NCBI RefSeq assembly: GCF_009601765.2
Contig: NZ_CP045700.1
Coordinates: 744,001 to 808,000 of the forward strand
Length of the DNA: 64,000 nt
Reading direction: 5' to 3'
Source of the DNA: Vibrio algicola
Lineage (GTDB): Bacteria > Pseudomonadota > Gammaproteobacteria > Enterobacterales > Vibrionaceae
The notes below the pieces were generated by a model. That model searched no databases, was not told the DNA's origin, and saw only the letters and a list, made by a program, of their open reading frames with translations. Of this stretch, positions 1 through 7,468 are shown one piece after another. The translations under genes and the position numbers were made by a program. Numbering within the stretch: the first letter of the stretch is position 1; each line of letters starts with the position of its first letter.

Positions 1-17
1 GAGTACTCAAATTTTAA

Positions 18-51
18 AAAAACGCCTCTCTTTTTATAGAGAGGCGTTTTT
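18..51 (-). terminator. Rho-independent terminator of gene 120-506
   Basis: A 12-13 bp stem (AAAACGCCTCTC pairing with GAGAGGCGTTTT) with A/T runs on both sides lies 70 bp downstream of the minus-strand gene at 120-506. It can work in both directions. It resembles the terminator of uxuA at 33631-33660, which supports both being host sequence outside the prophage. Confidence 0.8.
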
Positions 52-119
52 AATATGAGCGAGTAACCCAGTCTTAAAAGAGATTGATATTTTGCCGTCA
101 CTTAAGCATCAGCCAGTGG

Positions 120-506
120 TTAACTGTACATCAATTTATTAGTTGCTGAATTGACTGATGGTATAAAAGATAACGTGTCCGCAGACATTTTTTTTCCATC
201 CGACATTTGAATATGGGTAACGCCCCATAGAACACACCCCTTCTCAACATTGAATAAAACTCGTGTTTGGCTGAATAATATACCATCATCATAGGCTGGT
301 GATACTGCGGTTGCCTCACCTAACCAGTTATCTTTAATTGTTTGATAATCTGTGTGAAGATCAAGAGATAAATATTGCGGCTCTATATCCTTAACAATCG
401 TGAGTAATATTTTAGTCCCTAACCCATTTTTTTGTATCGATAATTTATGTGGGATATTCGTATCATTCCATTTTAATTCAAGAACTTCATTTTCGGCGCG
501 ATTCAT
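120..506 (-). CDS. Hypothetical protein, probably host
   Basis: A 128-residue soluble protein that I do not recognise. It begins MNRAENEVLELKWND and has no signal peptide or membrane segment. The pattern of alternating hydrophobic residues suggests a mostly beta fold. It lies outside the candidate prophage end at 579 and is followed by its own terminator at 18-51, so it is most likely a host gene whose upstream side received the prophage. An alternative is a phage accessory gene, if the true prophage end lies further left. No function is proposed. Confidence 0.55.
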   Translation of the reverse strand: MNRAENEVLELKWNDTNIPHKLSIQKNGLGTKILLTIVKDIEPQYLSLDLHTDYQTIKDNWLGEATAVSPAYDDGILFSQTRVLFNVEKGCVLWGVTHIQMSDGKKMSADTLSFIPSVNSATNKLMYS

Positions 507-578
507 ATAAATACCTTAATTATGATTGCTTATAACTTATCATCAACTACATAGCTCATTGTAGCGCGTCGCGAAATA

Positions 579-640
579 TGAACACGCAAACCCTAGTAAA
601 GTGAACACGCTGCGAATTGTTCATAATACTAGGGTTTGTT
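579..640. repeat. Candidate genetic right-end transposase sites
   Basis: TGAACACGC occurs at 579-587 and again at 602-610, 23 bp apart, close to the R1-R2 spacing of phage Mu as I recall it. An inverted copy, TGTTCATAATACTAGGGTTT, sits at 618-637 and is nearly the reverse complement of 588-607. The same core, TGTTCA...TACTAGGG, recurs at the opposite end (33408). These are the expected MuA-type binding sites. Which TG is the actual terminus is inferred. Confidence 0.6.
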
Positions 641-679
641 TATTTTTATAGCTGTATTTAAAGTTGATTTGAAGATGGA

Positions 680-880
680 TTAAATCGGTTTTGAAATTGT
701 TACGTCACAGCGTTTTGAGTGATATGTCACATTTCCTTTGAAGTCATCACTTACTTTTACGTGGCACCCATCTTGAGTCCTATCTGAGCCAATAATGGCA
801 TCTTGCTCACCATCAGTAATAGTCACACTAGAACAAGCCGAAAGAGTGAGTGCTGCACATAAAATTAGAGCTGCTTTCAT
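680..880 (-). CDS. Small phage lipoprotein (moron candidate)
   Basis: A 66-residue protein with an N-terminal signal and a clear lipobox, LSAC, making Cys16 the lipidated residue. The mature part is about 50 residues with two further cysteines, a possible disulfide. It is the last gene before the right end of the prophage, 2 bp after the tail fibre assembly gene. Small lipoproteins at this kind of site in other phages (Cor, Llp) block the receptor and exclude superinfecting phages. That role is an inference from location and type only. It could instead be a virulence or fitness moron. Confidence 0.7.
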   Translation of the reverse strand: MKAALILCAALTLSACSSVTITDGEQDAIIGSDRTQDGCHVKVSDDFKGNVTYHSKRCDVTISKPI

Positions 881-882
881 TT

Positions 883-1566
883 CTAATACTCAGGACTAAA
901 CGGTTCGAGTTTGTCGGTTGCATCCCATTGCGCGAACTGATCCCAAATATCACGCTTGCGAGCAATGAATACACGCAAGACTTCACGCAATTCTGCTAGT
1001 GAAGTATCGCGCCAAGTATTATCCGCAAGTCGGAATTGAGTAGTGTCAGTTTCTTGGGCGTTAATGGTTTCTGCATCGTTGATCACACGCCGAATGTCTG
1101 CTGCATCAGATACAACATCCCATTGAGCACTTAACGCGTTCAAGTCTGAGCTGATTGCAGTGTCACGAATCACTTTGCCGTTACTGGCGTTATACTCTGC
1201 AACGGCTTCATCATCTTGCACCCATTGTTCACCTTCCCATTTTTGAAATGGCTTTGGTTCAAGTAAGGTGTATTCGTCATCAAATAGGGTTTTATCTTCA
1301 AACTCTTTCGGCTGCTTTGTTTGCTTGTTGTATGCTGTGACTTTGACGAAACGTTCTTTTGCTTGCCAAGTACCGTCATTGTAATCACGAGGTACGTTGC
1401 CATTGTTGTCTAAAAATGCGTGGTATTCATTTTCTTCAAGCTCGGCAACAGGAAAGTCTGGTGTGTGATACGGTGGGATCATGAACTCTTTCGATTTGAT
1501 GTTTTTTACAGCATCAACCGTGCGTAGATATTCACCGGTTTCAAAATGATATTGTGCTAGTTTCAT
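883..1566 (-). CDS. Tail fibre assembly-type protein
   Basis: A 227-residue protein following the tail fibre genes. The first ~100 residues contain FMIPPYHT and DYNDGTWQAKERFV blocks, and the C-terminal ~110 residues are helical, with a WRDTSLAELREVL segment typical of DUF4376-like parts of phage tail proteins. Its start overlaps the stop of the fibre gene (1563) by 4 bp, so the two are translationally coupled. By position it is the Mu gpU/Tfa equivalent: a chaperone or capping protein of the fibre tip. The family call is moderate and no catalytic motif is expected. Confidence 0.6.
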   Translation of the reverse strand: MKLAQYHFETGEYLRTVDAVKNIKSKEFMIPPYHTPDFPVAELEENEYHAFLDNNGNVPRDYNDGTWQAKERFVKVTAYNKQTKQPKEFEDKTLFDDEYTLLEPKPFQKWEGEQWVQDDEAVAEYNASNGKVIRDTAISSDLNALSAQWDVVSDAADIRRVINDAETINAQETDTTQFRLADNTWRDTSLAELREVLRVFIARKRDIWDQFAQWDATDKLEPFSPEY

Positions 1567-2114
1567 GCTGCATGTTCTCCGTGAATAATCCAGACATCAG
1601 AAAAGTTAGTGTTTGGGCGGGTGTAGTCACCCGTTCGGGCGATACGAGAAGCGTCAATTGAAAATGATCTATATCTAGTATTACCAGAACTAGATTCAGT
1701 AAGTGATGGTGCTGTTGTTTGATCAACCCCAAAAATGATTCCAGATGTCGATGCAACAAACCCAAAGTTAGATCCACCACTAGCTATACTTGCAGAGCCA
1801 GTTATATTCTGAATCTGGTCTTCAACCGTGGTTCCTGCCGCACCATACATACCCGCTGCTGCTTCCCAAGGCATTAAGCCGTAGTTTGGCATAGTAAATG
1901 TCGTTGCACCGTCACCTGTTCCATAGTTTGCTGCGTAAGGGGTTGGATTGGCATCAATTAGGGCTTGGTCTACGGCTGTTGATTCTGCGATTACCCAAAG
2001 TTTTGGAAAGTCTGCGCGTAGCACTTCGGTGCCGTCAGCTTTTAGGGCTATTTGTGTGCGGTCGAAGCCGTGGATAGATTCGTGAAAGCGGAAGCCTGTT
2101 AGCACATCTAACAT
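1563..2114 (-). CDS. Tail fibre / tail collar-type protein
   Basis: A 183-residue protein with a tail collar-like middle (residues ~40-75, NYGTGDGATTFTMPNYGLMPW) and a glycine/serine-rich C-terminal half that ends in YTRPNTNFSDVWIIHGEHA. This layout is typical of short receptor-binding fibre tips. It is much shorter than Mu gpS (about 500 residues). Its start overlaps the end of the upstream 81-residue fibre-base gene by 7 bp in another frame, so the two may be halves of one split fibre gene or a designed two-protein fibre. It presumably sets host range. Confidence 0.65.
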   Translation of the reverse strand: MLDVLTGFRFHESIHGFDRTQIALKADGTEVLRADFPKLWVIAESTAVDQALIDANPTPYAANYGTGDGATTFTMPNYGLMPWEAAAGMYGAAGTTVEDQIQNITGSASIASGGSNFGFVASTSGIIFGVDQTTAPSLTESSSGNTRYRSFSIDASRIARTGDYTRPNTNFSDVWIIHGEHAA

Positions 2115-2353
2115 TGCAGCTTTACCACCTGCGCAATCGCAAGCGCCAAATGATCAAACCTATCAGGATCAAACTCAACACCAGACGCACTGAGCGCATT
2201 CATGAACTCTTTAATATTGGCGTTAAACCAGTCTGCACCTGGGTAACTTGGTGCGCCGCTGTCGTTGGATTCAGAGAAGTAACCAGGCGTACCAATTCGA
2301 GGTTTGGTGGCTGGCGCTTCCGTGACTTGTGAGCTGTTATTTAACGGATGCAT
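2108..2353 (-). CDS. Tail fibre N-terminal / baseplate attachment protein
   Basis: An 81-residue protein, beginning MHPLNNSSQVTEAPATK, that resembles the N-terminal baseplate-attachment part of tail fibre proteins, with PGADWFNANIKEFMNALSASG. It starts right at the stop of the gp48-like gene and ends with a 7-bp overlap into the collar-type gene. As a free-standing protein it would link the fibre to the baseplate. A frameshift separating it from the next gene is possible but not provable from sequence alone. Confidence 0.55.
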   Translation of the reverse strand: MHPLNNSSQVTEAPATKPRIGTPGYFSESNDSGAPSYPGADWFNANIKEFMNALSASGVEFDPDRFDHLALAIAQVVKLQC

Positions 2354-2949
2354 TAAACGCTCTCCTCATCATAGTAATAAACGTATTCATAGTATTTTCC
2401 GCCTAGCTTGATGGTGTTTAACGTACACTCAAGAATCGCAGCGGTTTGTAATACCAACGGGGTTAAACAGTTATCTAAACAGGTGGCATACGCTTGGGTG
2501 ATGCCATAAACATTAATGCGAAGAACGTGACGATAACGCTCTTCATAAAGTGGATATGTACAACCACGTAAGCAGTGGTGAGGGAAGATTTCTTGTACCT
2601 CGATATCAAAGCCCAAATCTGCGGCGAGCTTTTCAATGTTCCATGCCTGTAAACCGCCTTTACGGTGGTACTTCTCAACAACAGCCGCACGGCGTGATTC
2701 AAAGCCTTGGTTACTCACATTACACTCGGGTAAGCCTAAATAGGTTTCCCATTCGGGTAGTGTTTGAAAGCACGTTTCAGGGCGCATTTCATCAAGCAGT
2801 AAGTCAGCATTCGTTTCTGCTGCTTCAAGGCGTGGTGCATAGCCTGCAACATACTTATATAGCGTGCTGTTTGGCTCGTAGTTCCAAATCAAACCACGAG
2901 GCATTTGCAGAACAAGCGAGCTTGTCCACTCGGCTACGCTATGGCCCAT
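2353..2949 (-). CDS. Mu gp48-like baseplate/tail protein (DUF2313 type)
   Basis: A 198-residue protein matching the YmfQ/DUF2313 family by its MPRGLIWN start region, the PETCFQTLPEWETYLGLPEC block (~55-75) and the C-terminal cysteine-rich part (~125-170). It forms part of the baseplate periphery where fibres attach. It follows the gp47/J protein and overlaps the fibre gene by one base, as in Mu. Confidence 0.8.
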   Translation of the reverse strand: MGHSVAEWTSSLVLQMPRGLIWNYEPNSTLYKYVAGYAPRLEAAETNADLLLDEMRPETCFQTLPEWETYLGLPECNVSNQGFESRRAAVVEKYHRKGGLQAWNIEKLAADLGFDIEVQEIFPHHCLRGCTYPLYEERYRHVLRINVYGITQAYATCLDNCLTPLVLQTAAILECTLNTIKLGGKYYEYVYYYDEESV

Positions 2950-2953
2950 GTGA

Positions 2954-4000
2954 TCACCCTAAATCATGTAACTGGTTTGCGGCAGCTGGCACATCAGCAT
3001 TGAGATCAAGCGTATAATCCGTCACACCTTCAGTACCACCTATAGCCGTACGAACGGCGCTAAGTAGCAGGGTTTGACCAGGTGATAGCGTTTTGAAGTA
3101 AGAATCCAAACTGGTCTGAACCGATTTACGAAGCTCGGAAGAGTCAGGTGTTAAGCCAATCCCCAAGTCAGTTGTTAACAATTGAAGATTGATATTGATA
3201 GGTTCTACGCCCGCAGGACGCCCAACATCTGCACCCGTTGCAGGGTCAGAATGTCGATAAATATAAGCATCCATAGTGGCAATGTCAGAGCTATTCGGAA
3301 TGATGTCTTCACGGCCATCAAACACAAACGCATAACCAACAGTTGAGCCTCCTTGGTAGCGGTCATACGCCCAAGCGCGAGTCACGCCAGCCACTTCACG
3401 GCACCAGCCAACATAGTCATGCACAGCGCCGCCCATTGGAGGGTTGCGCTTACGGAATAACAAACGCTCAAGCACCTCGTTTACAGGCTCTAAATCTGCA
3501 CCGCCAGAAATTTCGCCCGTTGTGCCGTTTGGTTGAATGCCTGGCACAGTAGAAACTAAAGTTAAGGCTTCACCGTCATCTATATTACCGTCTGCGCCTG
3601 GCTCGTTGGCCTCAACTGTTACCAGCACTTCACCATCAATAGGCGCATTAGAAAGCACCACTGTATATAAGCGGCCATCGCTGTGGATTAATTGCGTATC
3701 CAGTGGCACAGGCACATCACCAATTAACGTGACAGGCCCAGTTGCTGCCGTGGCAAGCTTCTGGATCACGCCTTCAGTTCGTGCGGTATCAATAATGGTT
3801 TGGTCTTCAGATTCAGAAGTAGGAATAATTTGGCGAACAATCCAAGACTGGTAATCGTACACATCACGCAACGAACCACTGACGGCACTATTCAGTGCAA
3901 GCTCAATACCAAACTTAGGCAACACCTGATCAAGTGATGCCTCAATATCAAGCTTGCCAGTCTCAATCAGTTGGCGAAGAGTAGGAACGTTAAACGGCAT
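2954..4000 (-). CDS. Baseplate J-like protein (Mu gp47)
   Basis: 348 residues from the ATG at 4000, chosen because GGAGTTTATCT precedes it; the reading frame stays open upstream. It starts MPFNVPTLRQLIETG and carries the SGSLRDVYDYQSWIVRQ, EANEPGADGNIDDGEAL and RRNPPMGGAVHDYVGWCREV-like blocks typical of baseplate_J wedge proteins. It forms the inner baseplate wedge that transmits the contraction signal to the sheath. It overlaps the gp46 gene by 11 bp. Confidence 0.88.
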   Translation of the reverse strand: MPFNVPTLRQLIETGKLDIEASLDQVLPKFGIELALNSAVSGSLRDVYDYQSWIVRQIIPTSESEDQTIIDTARTEGVIQKLATAATGPVTLIGDVPVPLDTQLIHSDGRLYTVVLSNAPIDGEVLVTVEANEPGADGNIDDGEALTLVSTVPGIQPNGTTGEISGGADLEPVNEVLERLLFRKRNPPMGGAVHDYVGWCREVAGVTRAWAYDRYQGGSTVGYAFVFDGREDIIPNSSDIATMDAYIYRHSDPATGADVGRPAGVEPININLQLLTTDLGIGLTPDSSELRKSVQTSLDSYFKTLSPGQTLLLSAVRTAIGGTEGVTDYTLDLNADVPAAANQLHDLG

Positions 4001-4448
4001 AGATAAACTCCTGAGTAGCAGACCAAGCACGAGACACAGTTAAGGTTATTTCCTTGCCGTCAGGCTTTGAAATCACAATGGTTAACGCAAGGGTTTGAAA
4101 GCGAGGAATAGAACCCGTCACAGAGACTTTGCGAGCCATGCAGCCATTGCCATCATCGACCAGCATCCACGCCAGTGCATCTTCGGCATATTTCACCGCA
4201 CGGTTACGCACATCAGTGGTCAGTTTTTCACGGTAGAGTAGCCAGAGCTTAGAACCCCAAGGTTTATCTGAAAAAGTATCACCCGGCCAACCACGTAAGT
4301 CTGTTGTGCCATCCGGAATAATGTCAGAGGAATTAGCACGAGCATCGGTAAACAAAGAAATCAGCACAAGGTTTGATATCGTGCTGTCCACATCACCTTC
4401 AATGATAACGTTGGATAACTGAACCATACCTTGTGCGATGTTCATCAT
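3990..4448 (-). CDS. Mu gp46-like baseplate protein (GPW/gp25-type)
   Basis: A 152-residue protein with FTDARANSSDIIPDG and RGWPGDTFSDKPWGSKLWLL, the signature of the phage GP46 family of Mu-like phages. It is a baseplate wedge component related in role to T4 gp25. Tandem ATGs at 4448 and 4445 make the exact start ambiguous by one codon. It lies between the spike protein and the J protein, as in Mu. Confidence 0.85.
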   Translation of the reverse strand: MMNIAQGMVQLSNVIIEGDVDSTISNLVLISLFTDARANSSDIIPDGTTDLRGWPGDTFSDKPWGSKLWLLYREKLTTDVRNRAVKYAEDALAWMLVDDGNGCMARKVSVTGSIPRFQTLALTIVISKPDGKEITLTVSRAWSATQEFIYAV

Positions 4449-4456
4449 AAAAACCT

Positions 4457-5059
4457 TTAGCCAATAGGCGGTGTCGTGTTCGTGCTTCCTGCTTTGTGAT
4501 AGTGACCAAGATATGAAAAACCGCCAGCCGTTAAGTCGCTACCGCTAACCACACTGGCTGACGTAATACCGCCAGAGGCAAATATGCCTAAGTCTGTCGA
4601 GATACCACCCGTCACATGCAAGGGGCCTTGAATTAATGTTTCTGGTGAGATGATAGTGAAAGAATCGGCAGCGTTATAAATCACCTCAGTTGCTGTGATG
4701 ATTAGCTTGCCGTCTTTGGTGAGGCGGATGTTGTGACCGTCTTGATGGTATAAAAAAACATCGCCACTTTCACCTGTTGGGCGACAATTTTTATCTTCCA
4801 CAGCCACTGCAACCAAGTTGGCTAAGTCACCGCCCAGCGCAACCAAGACCGCTTCTGAATTCTTTGGTGGGTTTGAACTCATGCCATAATTTTGAAAACG
4901 CTCAATGTTATCGGCAGACTCATCCGCATGTATTTGCACCTGGATGTTTTGACGTTGTAAATCCTCGATAACACCTGTCACCAACGCACGGCCAATACTG
5001 CCCATGATCTTGCGACGAATCGGGGCAAGCAGTTTTTGAATATAGCGCTCTGTTACCAT
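4457..5059 (-). CDS. Mu gp45-like central spike / baseplate assembly protein V
   Basis: A 200-residue protein with an N-terminal helical part, an OB-fold-like region (~35-95) and a C-terminal beta-rich part (~115-200) containing repeated hydrophobic strands (VIYNAADSFTIISPETLIQG) followed by GGISTDLGIFASGGITSASV. This matches Mu gp45, the trimeric spike that pierces the outer membrane. The C-terminus ends in HYHKAGSTNTTPPIG; an HxH metal-binding tip is typical of such spikes. Confidence 0.85.
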   Translation of the reverse strand: MVTERYIQKLLAPIRRKIMGSIGRALVTGVIEDLQRQNIQVQIHADESADNIERFQNYGMSSNPPKNSEAVLVALGGDLANLVAVAVEDKNCRPTGESGDVFLYHQDGHNIRLTKDGKLIITATEVIYNAADSFTIISPETLIQGPLHVTGGISTDLGIFASGGITSASVVSGSDLTAGGFSYLGHYHKAGSTNTTPPIG

Positions 5060-6123
5060 TTTGCAGCCACCTTTGTTTTCTTCTCGATTTGTGCTGGTAT
5101 CTCCATTGCATCCGGTGGAACGACGCTAATCACAGCCAAGCGACCAGAGTCATCTTCGCTAAACATCACCGTTTTAATGAGCAGCTCTTTATCAATGCCG
5201 AAGATAGGATCTTGAACTGAAATCAATTGGTTAAAGTTCCACAACTTACCCGTGTCAGGAATACGCCAGCCTGTGACCGTGTACTCTGCACTGTTCGAGC
5301 GTGCAATGCTGCGCTGGCGTTCCCATTGACCACGCTTGCTTGCACCATCGGCGGTCGCAATTTCTTCATTGATAATAATCATCGGACGATAACGAGTAAT
5401 TTCACTATCAGTCACTTCTGCTTTTATGCCTCCAACAGAGGACAATCCAGCACCATCCCACTTTTCACCAAAACTCGGGCCAGTGGATTTCACCGTGAAC
5501 TGACTAAAGCGATCACGCCAAGAAAAACGCCCACGTGCGGCAAGAATGTTCTGACCGAGAATCAAAGCGGTGCCTGATTTTTCTTTGCTAGTACAAGTGA
5601 TCACCAAGTTACCAAACGTATCAGAAGTCAGTAGAACACCACGCTGTTTTGCCAAACGTGCAAGCAGCTCATGGGCGGTTTCACCTTGTTCGAGTTGCAC
5701 ACGTTGGAATGCTGCGCCCACATCCGTATTCACGATCACATCAATACCAAATGGCTTGCACACCGTTTTAGCAATTTGCGTTAACGTCTGGTTGTTAAAC
5801 TGGCCGCTAGAATGCACCACAGAGCAGTCAACAAGGTCTGCGGTTTTATCGCGGCCACTGACCGAGATTTGCACTTGTTCATCGTCATAGCTAGGTATCC
5901 AGTCATCAATGTAACCAGTGATCACACGCTCACCACCAATTTCAACCATGCAAGCTTCACCTTGCTGAATAGGTGCACTCACGGCTTGGTATTGGTTGTC
6001 CATCCATTTCCAAGTCAAAGACAGTTCAAATGTACCCGCCATATTATCGAGTGCGCGAGTGACTTGAACCTTAGTCCAACCTTCATAAACCTTGCCATCT
6101 ACTTTCAGCGTGATTTTATCCAT
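5053..6123 (-). CDS. Mu gpP-like baseplate hub protein (gp44)
   Basis: 356 residues. The open frame runs further upstream to 6423, but the start was taken at the ATG at 6123 because GGGGAG lies 7 bp before it and the upstream part is an antisense shadow of gpN. The protein starts MDKITLKVDGKVYEGWTKV and shows the late-control protein D/GPD fold typical of Mu gpP and T4 gp27 hub proteins: GYIDDWIPSYDDEQVQISVSG, then LARLAKQRGVLLTSD. It forms the hub beneath the tube and overlaps the gpN and gp45 genes. Confidence 0.87.
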   Translation of the reverse strand: MDKITLKVDGKVYEGWTKVQVTRALDNMAGTFELSLTWKWMDNQYQAVSAPIQQGEACMVEIGGERVITGYIDDWIPSYDDEQVQISVSGRDKTADLVDCSVVHSSGQFNNQTLTQIAKTVCKPFGIDVIVNTDVGAAFQRVQLEQGETAHELLARLAKQRGVLLTSDTFGNLVITCTSKEKSGTALILGQNILAARGRFSWRDRFSQFTVKSTGPSFGEKWDGAGLSSVGGIKAEVTDSEITRYRPMIIINEEIATADGASKRGQWERQRSIARSNSAEYTVTGWRIPDTGKLWNFNQLISVQDPIFGIDKELLIKTVMFSEDDSGRLAVISVVPPDAMEIPAQIEKKTKVAAKW

Positions 6124-7447
6124 TGCCATTCTCCCCGATAATCTCAACCGATTGAGAAGGCTTAATAAACGCAGGATGAGAAAGACCATTGCGGCGAATA
6201 ATCGACTGGCGGTTTTCTGTATCTCCCGTCTGGCTCCAAGCCACGTAAGACACAGGCATGGTTTGATTCGGGGTATACACAGAAAGTTGGGGCAGCTGCT
6301 CTGCGCGAGCACGAGTGTCAGACAACACAGACTGGCGCAACGCACGCAAAGAACGCCAGAGTGATGAATCACCACGTTCGACAGCTTGCTCTGAAAACAC
6401 CGCCAGTTCACTTGCCACACCATTTCCCATGGCTTTCAATTGAGGGCCAGTCAAAATGGCCGTACGTTCAGCGCCTGTTAACGAGGCAATCACATTGTCA
6501 TCCGCTTCAGTATCCTGGTTAAAATCTGAAGCCCCCAACGCTGCCGCTTTAGAAATGGCCGCAGAGTTTAAAATCAGCTGTTTATACACTTCACTGTTTT
6601 GGGTAATCGCCGCTTTCTTTTCTGAGTTAGCCGTAAATGGCACAGAGCTGGCGACACCATCAGAGCTTGAAATACCACTACTCAAACCGCCTGTTACCGC
6701 CAATTCTGCGCGCATACCATCCCAACGGTTTTGCACTTGGGTATAAACATCAAGGGCGCGAATAGGGTCAGTAACAACAGACTTCACATCTTCTAATAAG
6801 CCCATTGTTTCAACCGCCAAGTCGCCAGGGTAAGCCAACAAGTTACCAATCGAGTCTTTTGTGCGAATCAAGCGGTTTGTCCATTCACGCAGCTCGCTTG
6901 GTAGTGAAGGTAAGTTTCGAGTGAACTCGTCTAAATCATCTAAAAACTGATCCACCATGCCGCCAATGCCTTCCACATTATCGACATCAAAATAACCCTC
7001 AAAGGCAGAGTTAGCAGCATCTTGAGATTGTTCGGCTTTATCTTGTAGGTCGCTGGCTGTGTCTGATTGAGCCGAAGGAAAAAGGTTTTCACCCACCTCA
7101 AACACTTCAAAGCTAATGCTCGCGGTTCGGTCTTTATTGATAAGTAGCTTATGGCTCACCTTACCAATTTGAACTTGTCGCACGCCAAACCAAGGGTGAA
7201 TGAATTCGCCTGGTCCCAGCTGATTTAGCGCATCGAGAATATTTTGCAATTGGGTGACGTAATCATCGCCAAGAACGCGACCATTGATTTTTTCTGATTG
7301 CAGCACCTTGCCGTTGTCTTCCGCCCAGCCGCTTTCCTTTTTAGGGTAAGCATGAGGAATGGCGCGGCGGCCACTTTCACCATCCGCACCTTCAAGTAAG
7401 AATTCAACCCCACGAAAAGAGGCCGTTAAACGTTCTTCAAATGCCAT
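6116..7447 (-). CDS. Mu gpN-like DNA circularisation / tail protein
   Basis: 443 residues. The N-terminal ~90 residues (AFEERLTASFRGVEFLL..., HAYPKKESGWAEDNG) match the DNA_circ_N domain of Mu gpN and the related protein of other contractile phages; despite the name it is a baseplate-tail component. A coiled region (~150-210) and a C-terminal part ending in VYTPNQTMPVSYVAWSQTGD follow. It sits between the tape measure and the hub gene, the Mu order. Confidence 0.88.
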   Translation of the reverse strand: MAFEERLTASFRGVEFLLEGADGESGRRAIPHAYPKKESGWAEDNGKVLQSEKINGRVLGDDYVTQLQNILDALNQLGPGEFIHPWFGVRQVQIGKVSHKLLINKDRTASISFEVFEVGENLFPSAQSDTASDLQDKAEQSQDAANSAFEGYFDVDNVEGIGGMVDQFLDDLDEFTRNLPSLPSELREWTNRLIRTKDSIGNLLAYPGDLAVETMGLLEDVKSVVTDPIRALDVYTQVQNRWDGMRAELAVTGGLSSGISSSDGVASSVPFTANSEKKAAITQNSEVYKQLILNSAAISKAAALGASDFNQDTEADDNVIASLTGAERTAILTGPQLKAMGNGVASELAVFSEQAVERGDSSLWRSLRALRQSVLSDTRARAEQLPQLSVYTPNQTMPVSYVAWSQTGDTENRQSIIRRNGLSHPAFIKPSQSVEIIGENGNG

Positions 7448-7468
7448 TTAAAGCTCCTTTATGGTGGG

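Noticed and set aside
2550..3017. 155-codon plus-strand frame opposite the gp48/gp47 genes
   Set aside because: Antisense to two well-supported baseplate genes; the protein is rich in Ser, Arg, His and Gln as expected of a shadow frame.
6123..6423. Long upstream extension of the gpP frame
   Set aside because: The extension overlaps gpN, lacks family sequence and is rich in Cys and Leu; the ATG at 6123 has a good ribosome site.
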